A DNA stretch of 64,000 nt. Source: Adiantum capillus-veneris (taxonomy: Eukaryota; Streptophyta; Polypodiopsida; Polypodiales; Pteridaceae). Location of the stretch: positions 63,273,184 through 63,337,183 of the forward strand of contig CM043942.1 in the NCBI GenBank assembly GCA_014529385.2. The letters run 5' to 3'. Of the stretch, positions 34,104-47,008 are shown piece after piece. The position numbers were made by a program, and so were the translations under genes. Position 1 is the first letter of the stretch. Each line of letters opens with the position of its first letter. The notes beneath the pieces are model-generated. The model made no database searches. It saw only the letters and a program-made list of their open reading frames with translations, and had not been told where the DNA came from.

Positions 34104-34281
34104 TCCTCCATGGTCAATAGCCTGACCTGGAGTCGTGCTTGTCGGGGCAGTGTGATCTAAATCCTCTGATGCAGCCTCCGTCGATGTTGGGTAGTCCTCC
34201 ATAGTCGTGGGCGTCTAAATCTCCCTCGCTCGATCTCTCGGTTGATCAATGTGCCTCTCGTGTGAGGCGACGAGCTCTCCT
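34104..34281 (-). mobile_element. LINE3, middle fragment
   Basis: 178 bases aligned with LINE5 at about 47266-47445, the end of the LINE coding region. It lies between elements A and C. Its first five bases are element A's target duplication and its last five (CTCCT) are element C's. Confidence 0.85.
34277..34281. repeat. Target-site duplication of element C (CTCCT)
   Basis: CTCCT at 34277-34281 is repeated exactly at 45106-45110. The flanking LINE3 sequence joins correctly when the element is removed. Confidence 0.9.
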
Positions 34282-34832
34282 TATAGCAGGCTACAGTGTC
34301 ACTTTCACAGGACACAGTTACAGTTAGTACAGTTGGTCTGGTCTGTTCACACTGGACGGACACTTGGGCAATGACACGTGGCAGGGATACGGATGGTGAC
34401 CTAGTGGACATGTGGCCAGGTCACACTTAGCTGGCTGACATTTATGGGCCGTTGGTGGCTCTTTATGATTGTATCTATGAGTAGTAGCCGTTGGGTCATT
34501 ATCATCATCTTATCTTGTACGTAGTCGGAGAGAGACAGAGTGTTACACAGAGCACTGCTTCACCATCCCTGCACATCTGAGCCTCGACACACCATTTGTA
34601 CCTATGAGTCCTGGGCTAGAGCTGAGTGTACTGCCACACCAGAGTCTGTACATGGTTCTTTGAGCTAGTCGAGTCCACATGTTCGGTCCGCTGTTGTGTC
34701 TCTGTTGTTATCCATTGTTTCTGTGTTTCATTCTGTTTGAGAGAGTTTCCATTTGTTTGAGTGAGATTGTCACGCACATTGCACTGACGGACACCCACAC
34801 TGTAGAGAGCACGACACATTATCCGCGCTACA
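34282..34832 (+). repeat. Element C 5' LTR
   Basis: 551 bases, TATAGCAGGCTACAG at the start (TG changed to TA) and GCTACA at the end. It is very similar to 44557-45105 with a few substitutions. Confidence 0.92.
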
Positions 34833-35181
34833 GGTGCTCTCATTTTGGCGATCACGGTGGGACCTCAAGTGAAGTCTCACTCTCTTGAGTTGAGTAGCTG
34901 GGTTCTTCACTTTGTCTGTGCAGCCTGTTGGTCTGCTCCAGTTTCACCCTTGACAGCTTAATCTAGCGTCTAGTCTCTCGCCTTGTTGGTCTGCTCCAGT
35001 TTCACCCTTGACAGCTTAATCTAGCGTCTAGTCTCTCGCCTTGTTGGTCCTGGTCCAGTGCTCGTCCTGGTCTACTCTTCCTCGTCCTGGTCCAGGCCAG
35101 GTGGTCTAGGTGGTCTAGTCACTCGCCTGGTCTAGTAGAGTCTCGACCAATGTTCAGCCAAGTAAAGGTTGTCTTGCCCAA
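34833..35181 (+). other. Element C leader with primer-site candidate
   Basis: TTGGCGATCACGGTGGGACC at 34844-34863 is the best primer-site candidate, but it starts 12 bases after the LTR end instead of 0 to 3; the tRNA is not identified with confidence. A 58-base tandem duplication follows at 34927-35042 (units start GTTGGTCTGCTCC). Confidence 0.6.
34927..35042 (+). repeat. 58-base tandem duplication in the element C leader
   Basis: Two nearly identical copies, 34927-34984 and 34985-35042. Confidence 0.9.
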
Positions 35182-36732
35182 GTGAAGGTATTCTTGCCCA
35201 AAGCTTGGTGGGGTTGGCAGTTACTGCATGACACATACAAGGAGGTCTTTGGAGTGTCAAAGTGCACTACTGAGTTCTCTGAAGTACTACCACAGACGGC
35301 GTCAACCCCATCACCCATACCTACTCATACGGCTACCTCCATTCCTTCGACCGGTTCTACATCCTCCAGGTCACCTTCTCCGGTAAGGCTCTCCCCCATT
35401 TTGTTACAGCAAGCTAGTGAGCAACAGACTCAAGAGCAAGAGGCCATGGAGGACCTCACAAGTGCTCTGGCCAAGGTAAACATCAAGTTCCCTACCTTTA
35501 AAGGTCTCTCCGCAAAAGATGCAGATAACCATGCTCGGACGTTTGTCTCTCTTTGCAGAGGTCGTGGCCTCAACAGAGAAGACGCATACCTCGTGCTCTT
35601 CCCGTCCACCTTGGATGGTCTTGCAGATAAATGGTACAGTCAGTTTTCTGAAAACCACTTTACTACTTGGACCATGTAAAGACAGCAATTCTGTAAAGCT
35701 TTCAGACCAGGGGATTATCAAGAGAAGATTGTAGATGAGTTGGCCAACCTGTTGCTCCAGCCCAAGGAGACATTTGCAGAGGTCATGACCAGAACAAAGT
35801 CCCTGGTTGCCAAGTTGCCTCAGCAACCAGGGGAATTCATGGTGAAGAAGTGGGTAGAGAAGGCTCTGCCTAAGACTTCTCAACAAAATCTCAGAGAAAG
35901 TCTCCGTCCTCAAGCCAGTCCAGAGGACTTTGTTGCTACTGCTACTAGAATAGAAGGGGCAAGAAGGCAATTCACTGACTCTCCTCAGTTAGATACTGCC
36001 CCTGTACTTATGGACAGTCCATCAGACCCCTTGACTTCTTTAAGAAGGGAACCGGAAGCTGTAGAGTTACAGCGGGCCCTTCACGAAGAGAGATCCTTCT
36101 CTCTCAGACAGGAGAAGCCTCCACATCAAGAAGCTTATGATCAACTTAAAAGAGAGTTAGAACAGCTTAGGTCTCAGTAGGAGACTAAGGCTAGGGTATG
36201 GTGTAGTTCCTGCCGCTCTCCAGGACACCCTCCACAGGACTGTCCCCTTCGCTCTTATTGCCACTTCTGCAAAAAATCGGGTCATGAAGATAAGGATTGC
36301 TACTATATAAAGGGATTGCACAAAATACAACAAAGTCTTGGTCCTACTCTCCAATAGGGGTTAGCACCAGCATCCAACATGGTTTCCCACTACAACCATC
36401 CCAACGACATGCCACCTTTGCTCAATACCCCTGCTGTCCAAGGTATGTCAAGTACTTTCCTGACTCAATGTTTTTATAATGCTAATGCCCCCCCAACCCC
36501 TCAGAGCTTCTACACTTCAGCCTCCAACGCCATTCAGCAACCAACTCGTCCCCCGTTTCGTCCTTCCAATCGGCCTATACTCCGCTACAGATGCGGAGAA
36601 TATGGGCATTATCAGAGCAAGTGTCCATTACCTGCGGGGTCCCCTCCTTGTCGTCATTGCCCTGATTCAAAGGATAAACTTGATTATTATGAACACAGTA
36701 CCTCAACCATCACCTGCTACCCATGTGGTTAA
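35182..36732 (+). pseudogene. Element C gag with four zinc knuckles
   Basis: One frame with stops at 35677 (TAA), 36178 (TAG) and 36355 (TAG), no frameshift. The capsid-like part has VNIKFPTFKGLSAKDADNHA and LFPSTLDGLADKWYSQF. The nucleocapsid part has CSSCRSPGHPPQDC, CHFCKKSGHEDKDC, RYRCGEYGHYQSKC (first Cys now Arg) and CRHCPDSKD, the last also degraded. At 36178 element A still has CAG. Gag assembles the particle and binds RNA. Confidence 0.88.
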
Positions 36733-38521
36733 GCCACTACAAGTGGAGCAGCCTGCTAGTGTCCTTACTCGTGCACAAAGAGCAACTCTTGGTCTTAGTC
36801 TGCCCACAGGTCCACCTCGCCAGTCTCCACTTCCTCAAGCTCAAGTTGGTCTATTTGACCCAAAGGACGAGTCCTTCAAAATTGCTCAGAGCAAACCAAC
36901 TTCACTGTTATCTGACATTGATGGAGCCTTCTTGGAAGTAGTGGCTGACTTGGAACAGATTAAGGTCCCAAAGGGAGCCCAGTTCGCAGGCGCCAAGCCC
37001 ACAGCAGAAGCCATCTTGAAAAATACTTTTCAGCAGGTGTCACTATACGACATGCTAAGGCTCGACGCAACACTTAGAAGTGACACCCTGTCAGCCATTC
37101 AGTCTCTGTACCCGGGGGCTGCGCCTAGTGGCGGGCACCTCCCTGTACAACCCTCAGAGTCTTATTTGATTTCCTATCCATCTGCTCCCCTCACCGATTA
37201 TAAAAGTCCTCGCCTCACTGTATCTATTCTAAGGCACCAACTATCCGGCGTCATCGTTGATGGAGGATCTGGAATCAATTTGATGCCCGAATTCACTATG
37301 ATGGCCTTAGGTCTAAAGCCTACCAGACCTGCTCCTTTCAGAGTTACATTGGCAGATCAGAGAACAGTCTACCCAGTGGGCATAGTCGACAAGGTGCCTC
37401 TGAAGGTACAAGATTTCACTTTTAACTTGGATTTCGTGGTAGTTAATCTTCGCCAGGTAGAGGGAGGTTATCCCTTGCTAATGGGTCGGCCACGGTTGCA
37501 ACATACGAAAGCACTTCACGACTGGGGAACCGACGCCATGTGGATACATTCTCTTGGCTCTCCAATGCAACAGATTCGTCTCGAAGGAGATATGGATCCG
37601 GTCGTTCAGCATAGCTCTTTGTCAGTAGAGTCCAACCCTGACTTGGAGCAACCGGTCCCTCCTGATGGGTGCGATGAAGACTTACTGCAGTGGTTAGATG
37701 CCACCTCTTCGATGCCATGCTATGTAGTCTCTCTTCAACCTTTGCCAACAGATTCACCCTCTCCCCCTGAGCCTACATCTGAAGCTACACCTGAAGCCAG
37801 TAATCCCACTCAGCCAAGTGAGCCAGAACCAAGTGGACCGGTCTCTGGTGCCCATCCTTCAGAGGGTCCCTTGATGGAAACCGTCGGCTTGGGTGAGCCT
37901 ATAACCCGGGGGAAAAAGTCTCCTTTGCAAGAGTTGGCCAACACCCCAGCACCTTCTTTAGCCTCTACTCCATCTGACTCTCCACCCATGCCAGAGCACT
38001 TTGAGGTATCTAAGGATTTACCATTTGCAAAGCTTCCATCAGGATGGTTGCAGGAAGAGTATGTTCATTTTAACATTGATCAGACGCCAGCTCATAATGT
38101 CCAAAAGCTAACAGAGGCGGCACGGTCTTCTCCCCCAGACGCAACCTCGCCCACTGCACCGCCTGACCCAGTCAGAGAGGTCAACCTAGGCGGCCCTGAC
38201 AACCATCAGTCCATCTTATTACCCACTTGGTTATGGGATCACCCCGCTCTACTCGACCTGGTAATCTCTTTCGTGCGCTCTTTCAAGGATGTGTTTGCTT
38301 GGTATTACCACGATTTGGAAGGAATCCCAACAGAGCTAGGAGTCCACACAATCCCTCTGGTTGAGGAGCCTAAGCCGGTCAGACGACGGGCTTACAAACT
38401 GAATCCCAAGTATACAGAAGCACTCAAAATCGAGTTGGAAAAAATGCAAGAAGCAGGTATTATTGTACCAATACAGCACTCAAAATGGTTGTCCCCTATG
38501 GTTATTGCCCCAAAGAAGTAA
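36479..38521 (+). pseudogene. Element C pol, protease, linker and start of RT
   Basis: An open frame of 680 codons, one base ahead of the gag frame and overlapping the gag end. It has the pre-protease stretch (LTRAQRATLGLS, FQQVSLYDMLRL) and a protease with VIVDGGSGINLMPEF, catalytic Asp near 37259. A 270-residue acidic Pro/Ser-rich linker follows, then RT start with GVHTIPLVEEPKPVRRRAYK and GIIVPIQHSKWLSPMVIAPK. The TAA at 38519 replaces a codon that is CAG in element B. An ATG-like start inside gag is unlikely to be used; Gag-Pol frameshifting is the likely mode. Confidence 0.88.
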
Positions 38522-39123
38522 TCCAACAAAATTCGAGTTTGCGTCGACTATCAGGCTCTGAATAAGGTCACAATCCTAGATGGATTTCCGACACCTTTCA
38601 CTAAGAGAGTCCTCGAAGATGTCGTTGGCCATGCACTGTATAGTTTTATGGATGGGTTCAACGGCTACAATCAGTTAGGAATAAATCCTGACGACCAAAT
38701 CAAAACAGCTTTTGTGACTCCCTGGGGTATTTTTATCTACACTAGAATGCACCGCCTTCTTTCAATCGCATAGTATATCTCATCTTTTGTCCTCTGCTTA
38801 CTGATCACCTTCGCATATTCATGGACGACTTTTCCACCTTCTCGGGTGCTCAATGTTCGACCCCAGTAGAAAATCTAAAGGAGCATCTTGCTCACCTCTC
38901 TATAGTCTTCATCAGGTGCAGAGAGGCACGTTTGAAGCTCAATCCGAACAAAGTGTCATTTTTTGGTCACAGACGGCACACTGTTGCGCCATGTGGTGTC
39001 TGCTCAAGGTTTGGCACCTGACCCAGAGAAGATAGTGGCCATCTTGAAGTTACCTCCTCCCATAAATCCCAAAGGTGTTCAGAGCTTTGTGGGCCACACA
39101 GCTATCATCACACGTTTATACGT
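38522..39123 (+). pseudogene. Element C reverse transcriptase, catalytic part
   Basis: Continues with VCVDYQALNKVTI, YSFMDGFNGYNQLGI and, after a frame break and stop near 38772, FMDDFSTFSGAQ at about 38817, the catalytic pair of the (Y/F)MDD motif. KLNPNKVSFFGH is the thumb-side motif. At least two frame changes between 38760 and 39050 inactivate it. Confidence 0.8.
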
Positions 39124-39660
39124 ATGTATGCACAGGTGGCTCAACCATTGACACGGCTCACGAGTACTGCTGTTCACTTCCAGTGGTCAACACCTGAGGC
39201 CGAAGCATTTGCATACCTCAAAAAACGCCTCTTTGAAGCGCCTATTTTAGTTGCCCCGGATTGGGCCCTACCTTTTCATGTGCATACAGATGCCAGTCTG
39301 CTGGCTATGGGTGTTGTGCTGACTCAGCCTATCAAAGATATCAACTTGGATCGCCCTGTACATTATGCCAGTCGCCTGCTCACCAAAGCAGAGCGCAACT
39401 ATAGCACCACAGAGAGGGAAGGTTTGTCTATAGTGTATGCTCTACACAAATTTCGTCACTATTTGCTAGGGGTCCACTTCACAATTATTACTGATCACCA
39501 TGCCTTAAGCTATCTACTTAATAAGCCACAGGTTGCAGGTCGAGTATGGCGATGGCTCCTCCTATTCCAAAAGTTCGATTTTGAAGTGGTACTCTGTCCT
39601 GGTAAGCAACATGTAATGGCTAACCACCTCTCTCGCATTCACACAGGTGAAGAAGCTACC
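39124..39660 (+). pseudogene. Element C RNase H
   Basis: Open frame with LPFHVHTDASLLAMGVVLTQ (first catalytic Asp), ERNYSTTEREGLSIVYALHK (Glu), TIITDHHALSYLL (Asp) and HVMANHLSRI at the end. All the expected acidic residues are present. It would remove RNA from RNA-DNA hybrids during cDNA synthesis. This is the best preserved part of the element; the start ATG shown is arbitrary because the frame belongs to pol. Confidence 0.88.
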
Positions 39661-40965
39661 GGGATTGCGGATGACTTTCCAGATAGCAATCTTCTTAAAA
39701 TCGATACAACACCGGAATGGTACGGCGAGGTCCTACATTTTCTATCTACTGGGCTGTACCCAGAGAAGGCATCCCCACTACAAAAGAGGAGATTGCTGTT
39801 GAAATCCAGGCTTTTCACTCTGATTGGGGGCCAGCTCTACAAATCGGGACCAGATGGTGTTCTGAAGCGTTGTGTCTCGCCTCATGAGGTGGAGCATATT
39901 CTCGAGGATGCCCACAATGGTCCCACTGGTGGCCATTACCCTGGTCACATCACTGCCCAAAAGATTCTGCAGAGTGGTCTATGGTGACCCTACGTTTTTA
40001 AGGATGCAATAGCATATTCTAAGGTTTGTGATGTGTGCCAGCGTTGTGGGCCGAAGCCAAGTAAGCAATCCAACCGTCCTCTGCAGGTCTCGATGGCGTG
40101 GCTACCTTTTGAGAGATGGGGCTTGGACTTTGTGGGTCCAATATATCCCCCGGCTCAACCAGGTAATCGCAAATATCTGCTAGTGGCTACTGACTATGCA
40201 ACAAAGTGGGCGGAGGTACTGGCGACAGTAGATTGCACTGGCAATACAGTAGCCAAATTTTTATATGAAAATATTTTATGCAGATTTGGATGTCCCTTAG
40301 AGATCACCAGTGATAGGGGGCAGTCATTTTGTCAATGACATGATCTCAACTTTACTGGCAAATTACAAGATTTTTCATCGCAGGTCGTGCTCTTATTACC
40401 CTAGAGCCAATGGGCAGGCCGAGAGCACCAACAAGGTTCTGATCGCACTCCTGAGAAAAGCATGTCATCTCCATACAACATCTTGGGCTCAGGCTGTGCA
40501 TGGCACCCTTCGGCAATACCGCACATCTTTCAAAGCAACAACGAATCACACGCCTTTTCAACTAGCTTTCGGTCTGGAAGCCATAGCTCCGTTTGAGTTC
40601 AACTCCGGATCCCCTAGGGTGGAGACTCTGCGTGCAAGTTTGGGCATGGAAGCTGCTTCTATATCCCCTCTTACCTTATTGGATGAAAGCCACCTTTTAG
40701 CTTCTGATGGTCTCTAAGCGGAGCAACTTCGTCCCAAAGCGTGGCATGATCGCCACCTCAGAAAGCCGAAAATAACGCAAGGCACATTGGTGCTACTCTA
40801 TCAGGCAAAATATTTGAAAAAAGCAAAGAAGCTGGTTCCAGCTTGGCAAGGGCCCTTCGTGGTGGAAGAGATTTTACCACAAGGGGCAATCCAATTAGTC
40901 ACTCTAGAAGGCGTTCCTTTGCCACTGGTAAACGGATCAAGGATTAAGAGCTATCACTCACCCTA
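39661..40965 (+). pseudogene. Element C integrase
   Basis: Zinc region from HEVEHILEDAHNGPTGGHYP to CDVCQRC (39880-40050), interrupted by TGA at 39985 where element B has TGG. Core: GLDFVGPIYP (first Asp), ATDYATKWAEV, ITSDRG (second Asp) with a frame change just after (40317), and ANGQAESTN with the Glu. C-terminal part AWHDRHLRKPKITQGTLVLL follows the TAA at 40715. It ends with VNGSRIKSYHSP, no chromodomain. Confidence 0.88.
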
Positions 40966-41639
40966 ATTATCTTCACATCTCCTGATGATAGCTATCCCAA
41001 CACCATATGATTCTTCCCTCCTCAGTTTGGTATTTCTCGCTGCCGTACCATTTTCCCCTCTTCTCAATTCTTCCTCATGGCAGCTCTTATCTTTCAAAAC
41101 TCCCTTTGTTTCAAGGCATGCATCAGTTACTGTTGTTCTGTCTCGGTCTCTGCTTCCCCTTTGTAATTTCCGAGGTTCAAGTCTCATCGAATAGATCTTT
41201 TGATTATTGGATATGGTTCGCGATTAAATCAGCTCAACCGCATCTCTCTTTTCTGTCTCTAATTTTTTAAATGCACTCTCACCATTGCATCTCTATCTTT
41301 GCCGTTCAGGAGCAATCTCTTTTAAAATACTCCTCAAATTGTTTCAATCCCTAGTTCTTCATTCTTTCAATTGGTTATTTGTTCCCTATCGTTCACACAT
41401 GCAAGTTCAGTTTCTGCAGGGTGAGAATTTCAACTCACCTTTCATAGTAAATATCTGGTAGATAGCTATTTCTGATTAGTGAGACTCTGACTCTATTTTT
41501 TTCGCGTTGTCCCTTGCTTAATGAGCCCCCCATTAGCCCTTGTTCCCTCGTCTTGCTAGTGTTCCTTGCTTAATTAGCTCCATCGCCAAAGTCTCTTCCA
41601 TACTGTAGAAGTCGCCCCTAATTCCTAGTTTCCCTCACA
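40966..41639 (+). other. Element C spacer after integrase
   Basis: Pyrimidine-rich, no conserved frame. Short open frames here are not shared with element B, so I see no gene. Confidence 0.4.
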
Positions 41640-42145
41640 TTTACCCACTCTTAACCCTATCGACCCCTGCCTAGAACTCGCCCTCTTCCCTTGCAGCTCT
41701 CGCCCCTACCCTCTCCCAGCACCCCCTCTCGCCCCTACCCTATAATCTCGCCCCTACCCTCCCATCCCCTCCCCTCTCGCCCCTACCCTCCCCCTGCAAC
41801 CCCTTTCGCCCCTATCCTATATAATCTCGCCCCTACCCTCTCCCAGCACCCCTCTCGCCCCTACCCTCCCCTTGCAACCCCTCTTGCCCCTATCCTATAT
41901 AACTCGCCCCTACCCTCCCCCTCTCGCCCCTACCCTCTCCCAGCAACCCTCTCGCCCCTACCCTCTCACAGCACCCCTTCGCCCCTACCCTCACCCTCTC
42001 GCCCCTACCCTCTCCCAACACCCCTCTCGCCCCTACCTCTCTCAGCAACCCTCTCGCCCTACCCTCTAAAAATTTCACTTTCGCCCCTACCCTCTACCCC
42101 TGCCCTATGTTTGTTCGAATTTACCCCTACCCTCAATTACTCGCC
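41640..42145 (+). repeat. CTCGCCCCTACCCTC minisatellite of element C
   Basis: About 500 bases of imperfect units such as CTCTCGCCCCTACCCTCTCC on the sense strand. The complementary strand is GGGTAGGGGCGAG, with closely spaced G runs capable of G-quadruplex folding. Confidence 0.88.
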
Positions 42146-42300
42146 CCAGCCTAAATCGTTTTGCAGAAAATCGGAAGCATCTGACTGAGTGATTTTTCAT
42201 CGCCCCAGCCTAAATCGTTTTGCAGAAATTCCAACTTGGCTACTCAGTGCTTTTCCATCACTTGGCTACTCAACGGCTCTGATTGTCATCCGACCTTACC

Positions 42301-44450
42301 ATGGCAGGAGGTAGCAAGCAGGAGAAACAGCTAGAGGGAAGTAGCAAGAAAAAGGTAGAGTTTAAGAGGAGGAAACCTCTGGTTGCAGAATCAGAGATCG
42401 AAGCAGAGGAAGTATCTGCAAGCAGCAGTAGCCATGACATAGATGACTTTACTTCCACTGACCCAAGTGATGAGAGCTACAAAGCAAACTCCGCAGCATC
42501 TGATGATTCAGATGTAAATTCCGAGTCAGGTGCTTCCTGTGATCAGGAGGAACATTCAAAAGCGGCTCAGAAAAAAAAAAAGCAGCAAATCATCACTCAT
42601 GAAATCAAGAGGCCTGCTTCTTCAAAAAATCGCACAGCATTCTCATTACATTTTCATATGCAGCAACCTCGACCATCTCTCTGTGAGGTGCTTTCGACTG
42701 CTCAGCTCCGGACTCTGGGCCTCACAGCATTGGGTGATGCAAATTTCCCTGATACGGTTCCAGCAGAACAAATACATCAACTGTTGAAAAACTTTCCAAA
42801 GGTCCGGGGCCACAAGCTAACAGCTACAAGGCTTGGCCATGCCATGGGTATGAACAACTTTCCAGCTGTGAAGTCTACTACTCGCACTTTCTCTTTGTTG
42901 TCCAAGGATGCGACAATTCAAGCATGTCAACAGCTATTGAGCTCGGATCACCCAAATTATGAACGAAACACACGGCTTCTCGCAATCTTCAGGTATTACT
43001 TTCTGCCTCGGGATGCAAAAGAAGACAAGGTAAAAACAGATATTCTCACTACATTTTCCCACTGCGACGGGCTATACTGTATAATCCACACTATCCCATG
43101 TGGATTCCACCAAATTCTCTTCAGCTCTTTGCAGTCTAGGGTTAAAAGATTTCGGGCCCAAGTGCAGTCTGTGCAGTTAAGTTTTAGATGTTTTGCGGCA
43201 CCTCTCTTGGCATGGATCATAAACATACCTATTAACATAAATGAAGTGGATGAGGAACAGGGAACCTCGAAAGAGAAAAGGAAAACCATGAGCATGCAGG
43301 TTGACCCCACAGTCCCCAAGAAAAAGAAGATCAAGGCGAAAGTGGTGAAGGATACAGTGAGACTAGGGTACATCTTCAGCGTCATACGTCTACTTCTACA
43401 CCTGGTTCTGCTGTGCCGACACCACTGTCTACTGCCGCTCCTCAGGACAGGACGGTCACTTCACCCATACAGGATCCTCTTCCTTCTTCTCCCATCTTCA
43501 CTCATACGCCGGTCAACATATCACTCGCTCCACCTACAACAACAATCTCCGAGGCACCTACTACACCAAGTGTCCCTACTTCTAGCTCGCCGGCTGTGCC
43601 ACCAATTGTACCTACTTCTACATCGCCGGCAGTGCCACATGTGCACCCTCCAGCATCACATCCATCTGAGGGATCTTCAGGTAGGACCGACTCCACTTCT
43701 CTGTTTCAGCTTTCAGAGAAGTTACTTCAGGACTCCAGAGCTACCATTGCCACCATCGAGCTAGGCGCGGAGCAGCTAGCTGCAACCCACCAGCATCACT
43801 CCGCCACATACGCAGCTATGGAGGGATCTCTGCGAGTTGCCGAGAGTGCCATCGCAGATCGAGATGCAACGATTTTTGCACTATAGCAGGCATTGAATAT
43901 AAAGTCAAGGATTATTGATGACCTAAAAGCATAGGTGTAGGGATTTCAAGAAATGCTTATGTATGATAACAGGCCTACCGAGGCTCCTGTGGGATATGGA
44001 TGGACTGGACCAGGGATACAGGTTCAGAATCCAGCAGGCTTTGCAGCGCCAGCAGGTCCCTCTCAGCCCTCTCAGCAGTTCATGGGACACTACCCAGCAA
44101 GTCCCTCTCAGCCCTCTCCGCAGTTCATGGGACACTACCCACAGCCCCAGTTCCAGTACTTCACTCAGCAGGGGTCTCAGGTCCGGATGCCACACATGCA
44201 GAGCCAGAGTGTTCCTTGCTGTGACGGTGTTGCTGGTGCACACCGCCATGGTTGCGTTACTAGGCGTGCGGAGTTCACTTTAGGGCAGCTGCTCCCATCT
44301 GCTGTGCAGCAGATGGCTGCTATAACCACAGGAAACCGGGTTATGCAGAGCACAGTACAGCAACCGCATAGTTACACAATCGATCTGATGGCTCCTCCTG
44401 ATCCAGATACTTCTGGAGCAGCAGTGGCGACGACACTTTCCCTTGGGTGA
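42301..44450 (+). pseudogene. Element C accessory protein, unknown function
   Basis: Starts MAGGSKQEKQLEGSSKKK at 42301; the frame (open from 42283) continues to about 43360, then moves to another frame up to 44450. Features in order: Lys/Ser/Asp-rich N-terminus; a roughly 200-residue conserved domain with LLKNFPKVRGHKLTATRLGH, TFSHCDGLYCIIHTIPCGFH, SLQSRVKRFRAQVQSVQLSF and a hydrophobic stretch CFAAPLLAWIINI; a KKKKIKAK basic patch; a Pro/Thr/Ser-rich part; a likely coiled coil (LRVAESAIADRDATIFAL); a Gln/Pro-rich part with a 15-residue duplicated unit (44057-44146); and the end TLSLG. TAG stops at 43884 and near 43933. It is shared with element B. It resembles no enzyme I can name; plant gypsy elements of the Athila/Tat side often carry extra frames here. 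Confidence 0.75.
44057..44146 (+). repeat. 45-base tandem repeat in the accessory frame
   Basis: Two copies encoding PSQPSxQFMGHYP. In-frame, period 45 bases. Confidence 0.85.
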
Positions 44451-44556
44451 CAGGACTGTGCTCTTACCCCACCTTTCATTGTACATATAGTTACTTTTTG
44501 CAGTTTTATTCAGTTTTGGCTCACCGAGACGGTGACCAGTCTTGTGGCAGGCAACC

Positions 44557-45105
44557 TGTAGCAAGCTACAGTGTCACTTTCACAGGACACAGTTACAGTT
44601 AGTACAGTTGGTCTGGTCTGTTCACACTGGACAGACACTTGGGCAATGACACGTGGCAGGGATACGGATGGTGGCCTAGTGGACAGGTGGCCAGGTCACA
44701 CTTAGCTGGCTGACATTTATGGGCCGTTGGTGGCTCTTTATGATTGTATCTATGAGTAGTAGCCGTTGGGTCATTATCATCATCTTATCTTCTACGTAGT
44801 CGGAGAGAGAGTGTGTTACACACAGCACTGCTTCACCATCCCTGCACATCTGAGCCTCGACACCCCATTTGTACCTGTGAGTCCTGGGCTGGAACTGAGT
44901 GTGCCGCCACGCCAGAGTCTGTACATGGTTCTTTGAGCTAGTCGAGTCCACATGTTCGGTCCGCTGTTGTGTCTCTGTTGTTATCCATTGTTTCTGTGTT
45001 TCACTCTGTTTGAGAGAGTTTCCATTTGTTTGAGTGAGATTGTCACGCACATTGCACTGAGGGACACCCACACTGTAGAGAGCACGGCACATTATCCGCG
45101 CTACA
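44557..45105 (+). repeat. Element C 3' LTR
   Basis: 549 bases from TGTAGCAAGCTACAG to GCTACA. The sequence just before it (GGTGACCAGTCTTGTGGCAG) is not a clean polypurine tract, and element A has the same unusual border. Confidence 0.92.

Positions 45106-47008
<1,903 letters not shown>

Larger units (their letters stand above)
34282..45105 (+). mobile_element. Element C: full-length Tat/Athila-like Ty3/gypsy, plus strand
   Basis: 10,824 bases with LTRs of 551 and 549 bases, gag, protease-RT-RNase H-integrase, a C-rich minisatellite and a large accessory frame between pol and the 3' LTR. No chromodomain. RNase H ends with MANHLSRI and a DDFPDSNLL motif, a feature of the Tat/Athila (OTA) side of plant gypsy elements. 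Stops break every gene, but the order is complete, so this copy serves as the reference for A and B. Precise 5-bp target duplication. Confidence 0.92.

Noticed and set aside
34104-34281. A short promoter-like spacer between two divergent elements
   Set aside because: It is a piece of LINE3 coding sequence left between two insertions, confirmed by alignment with LINE5.
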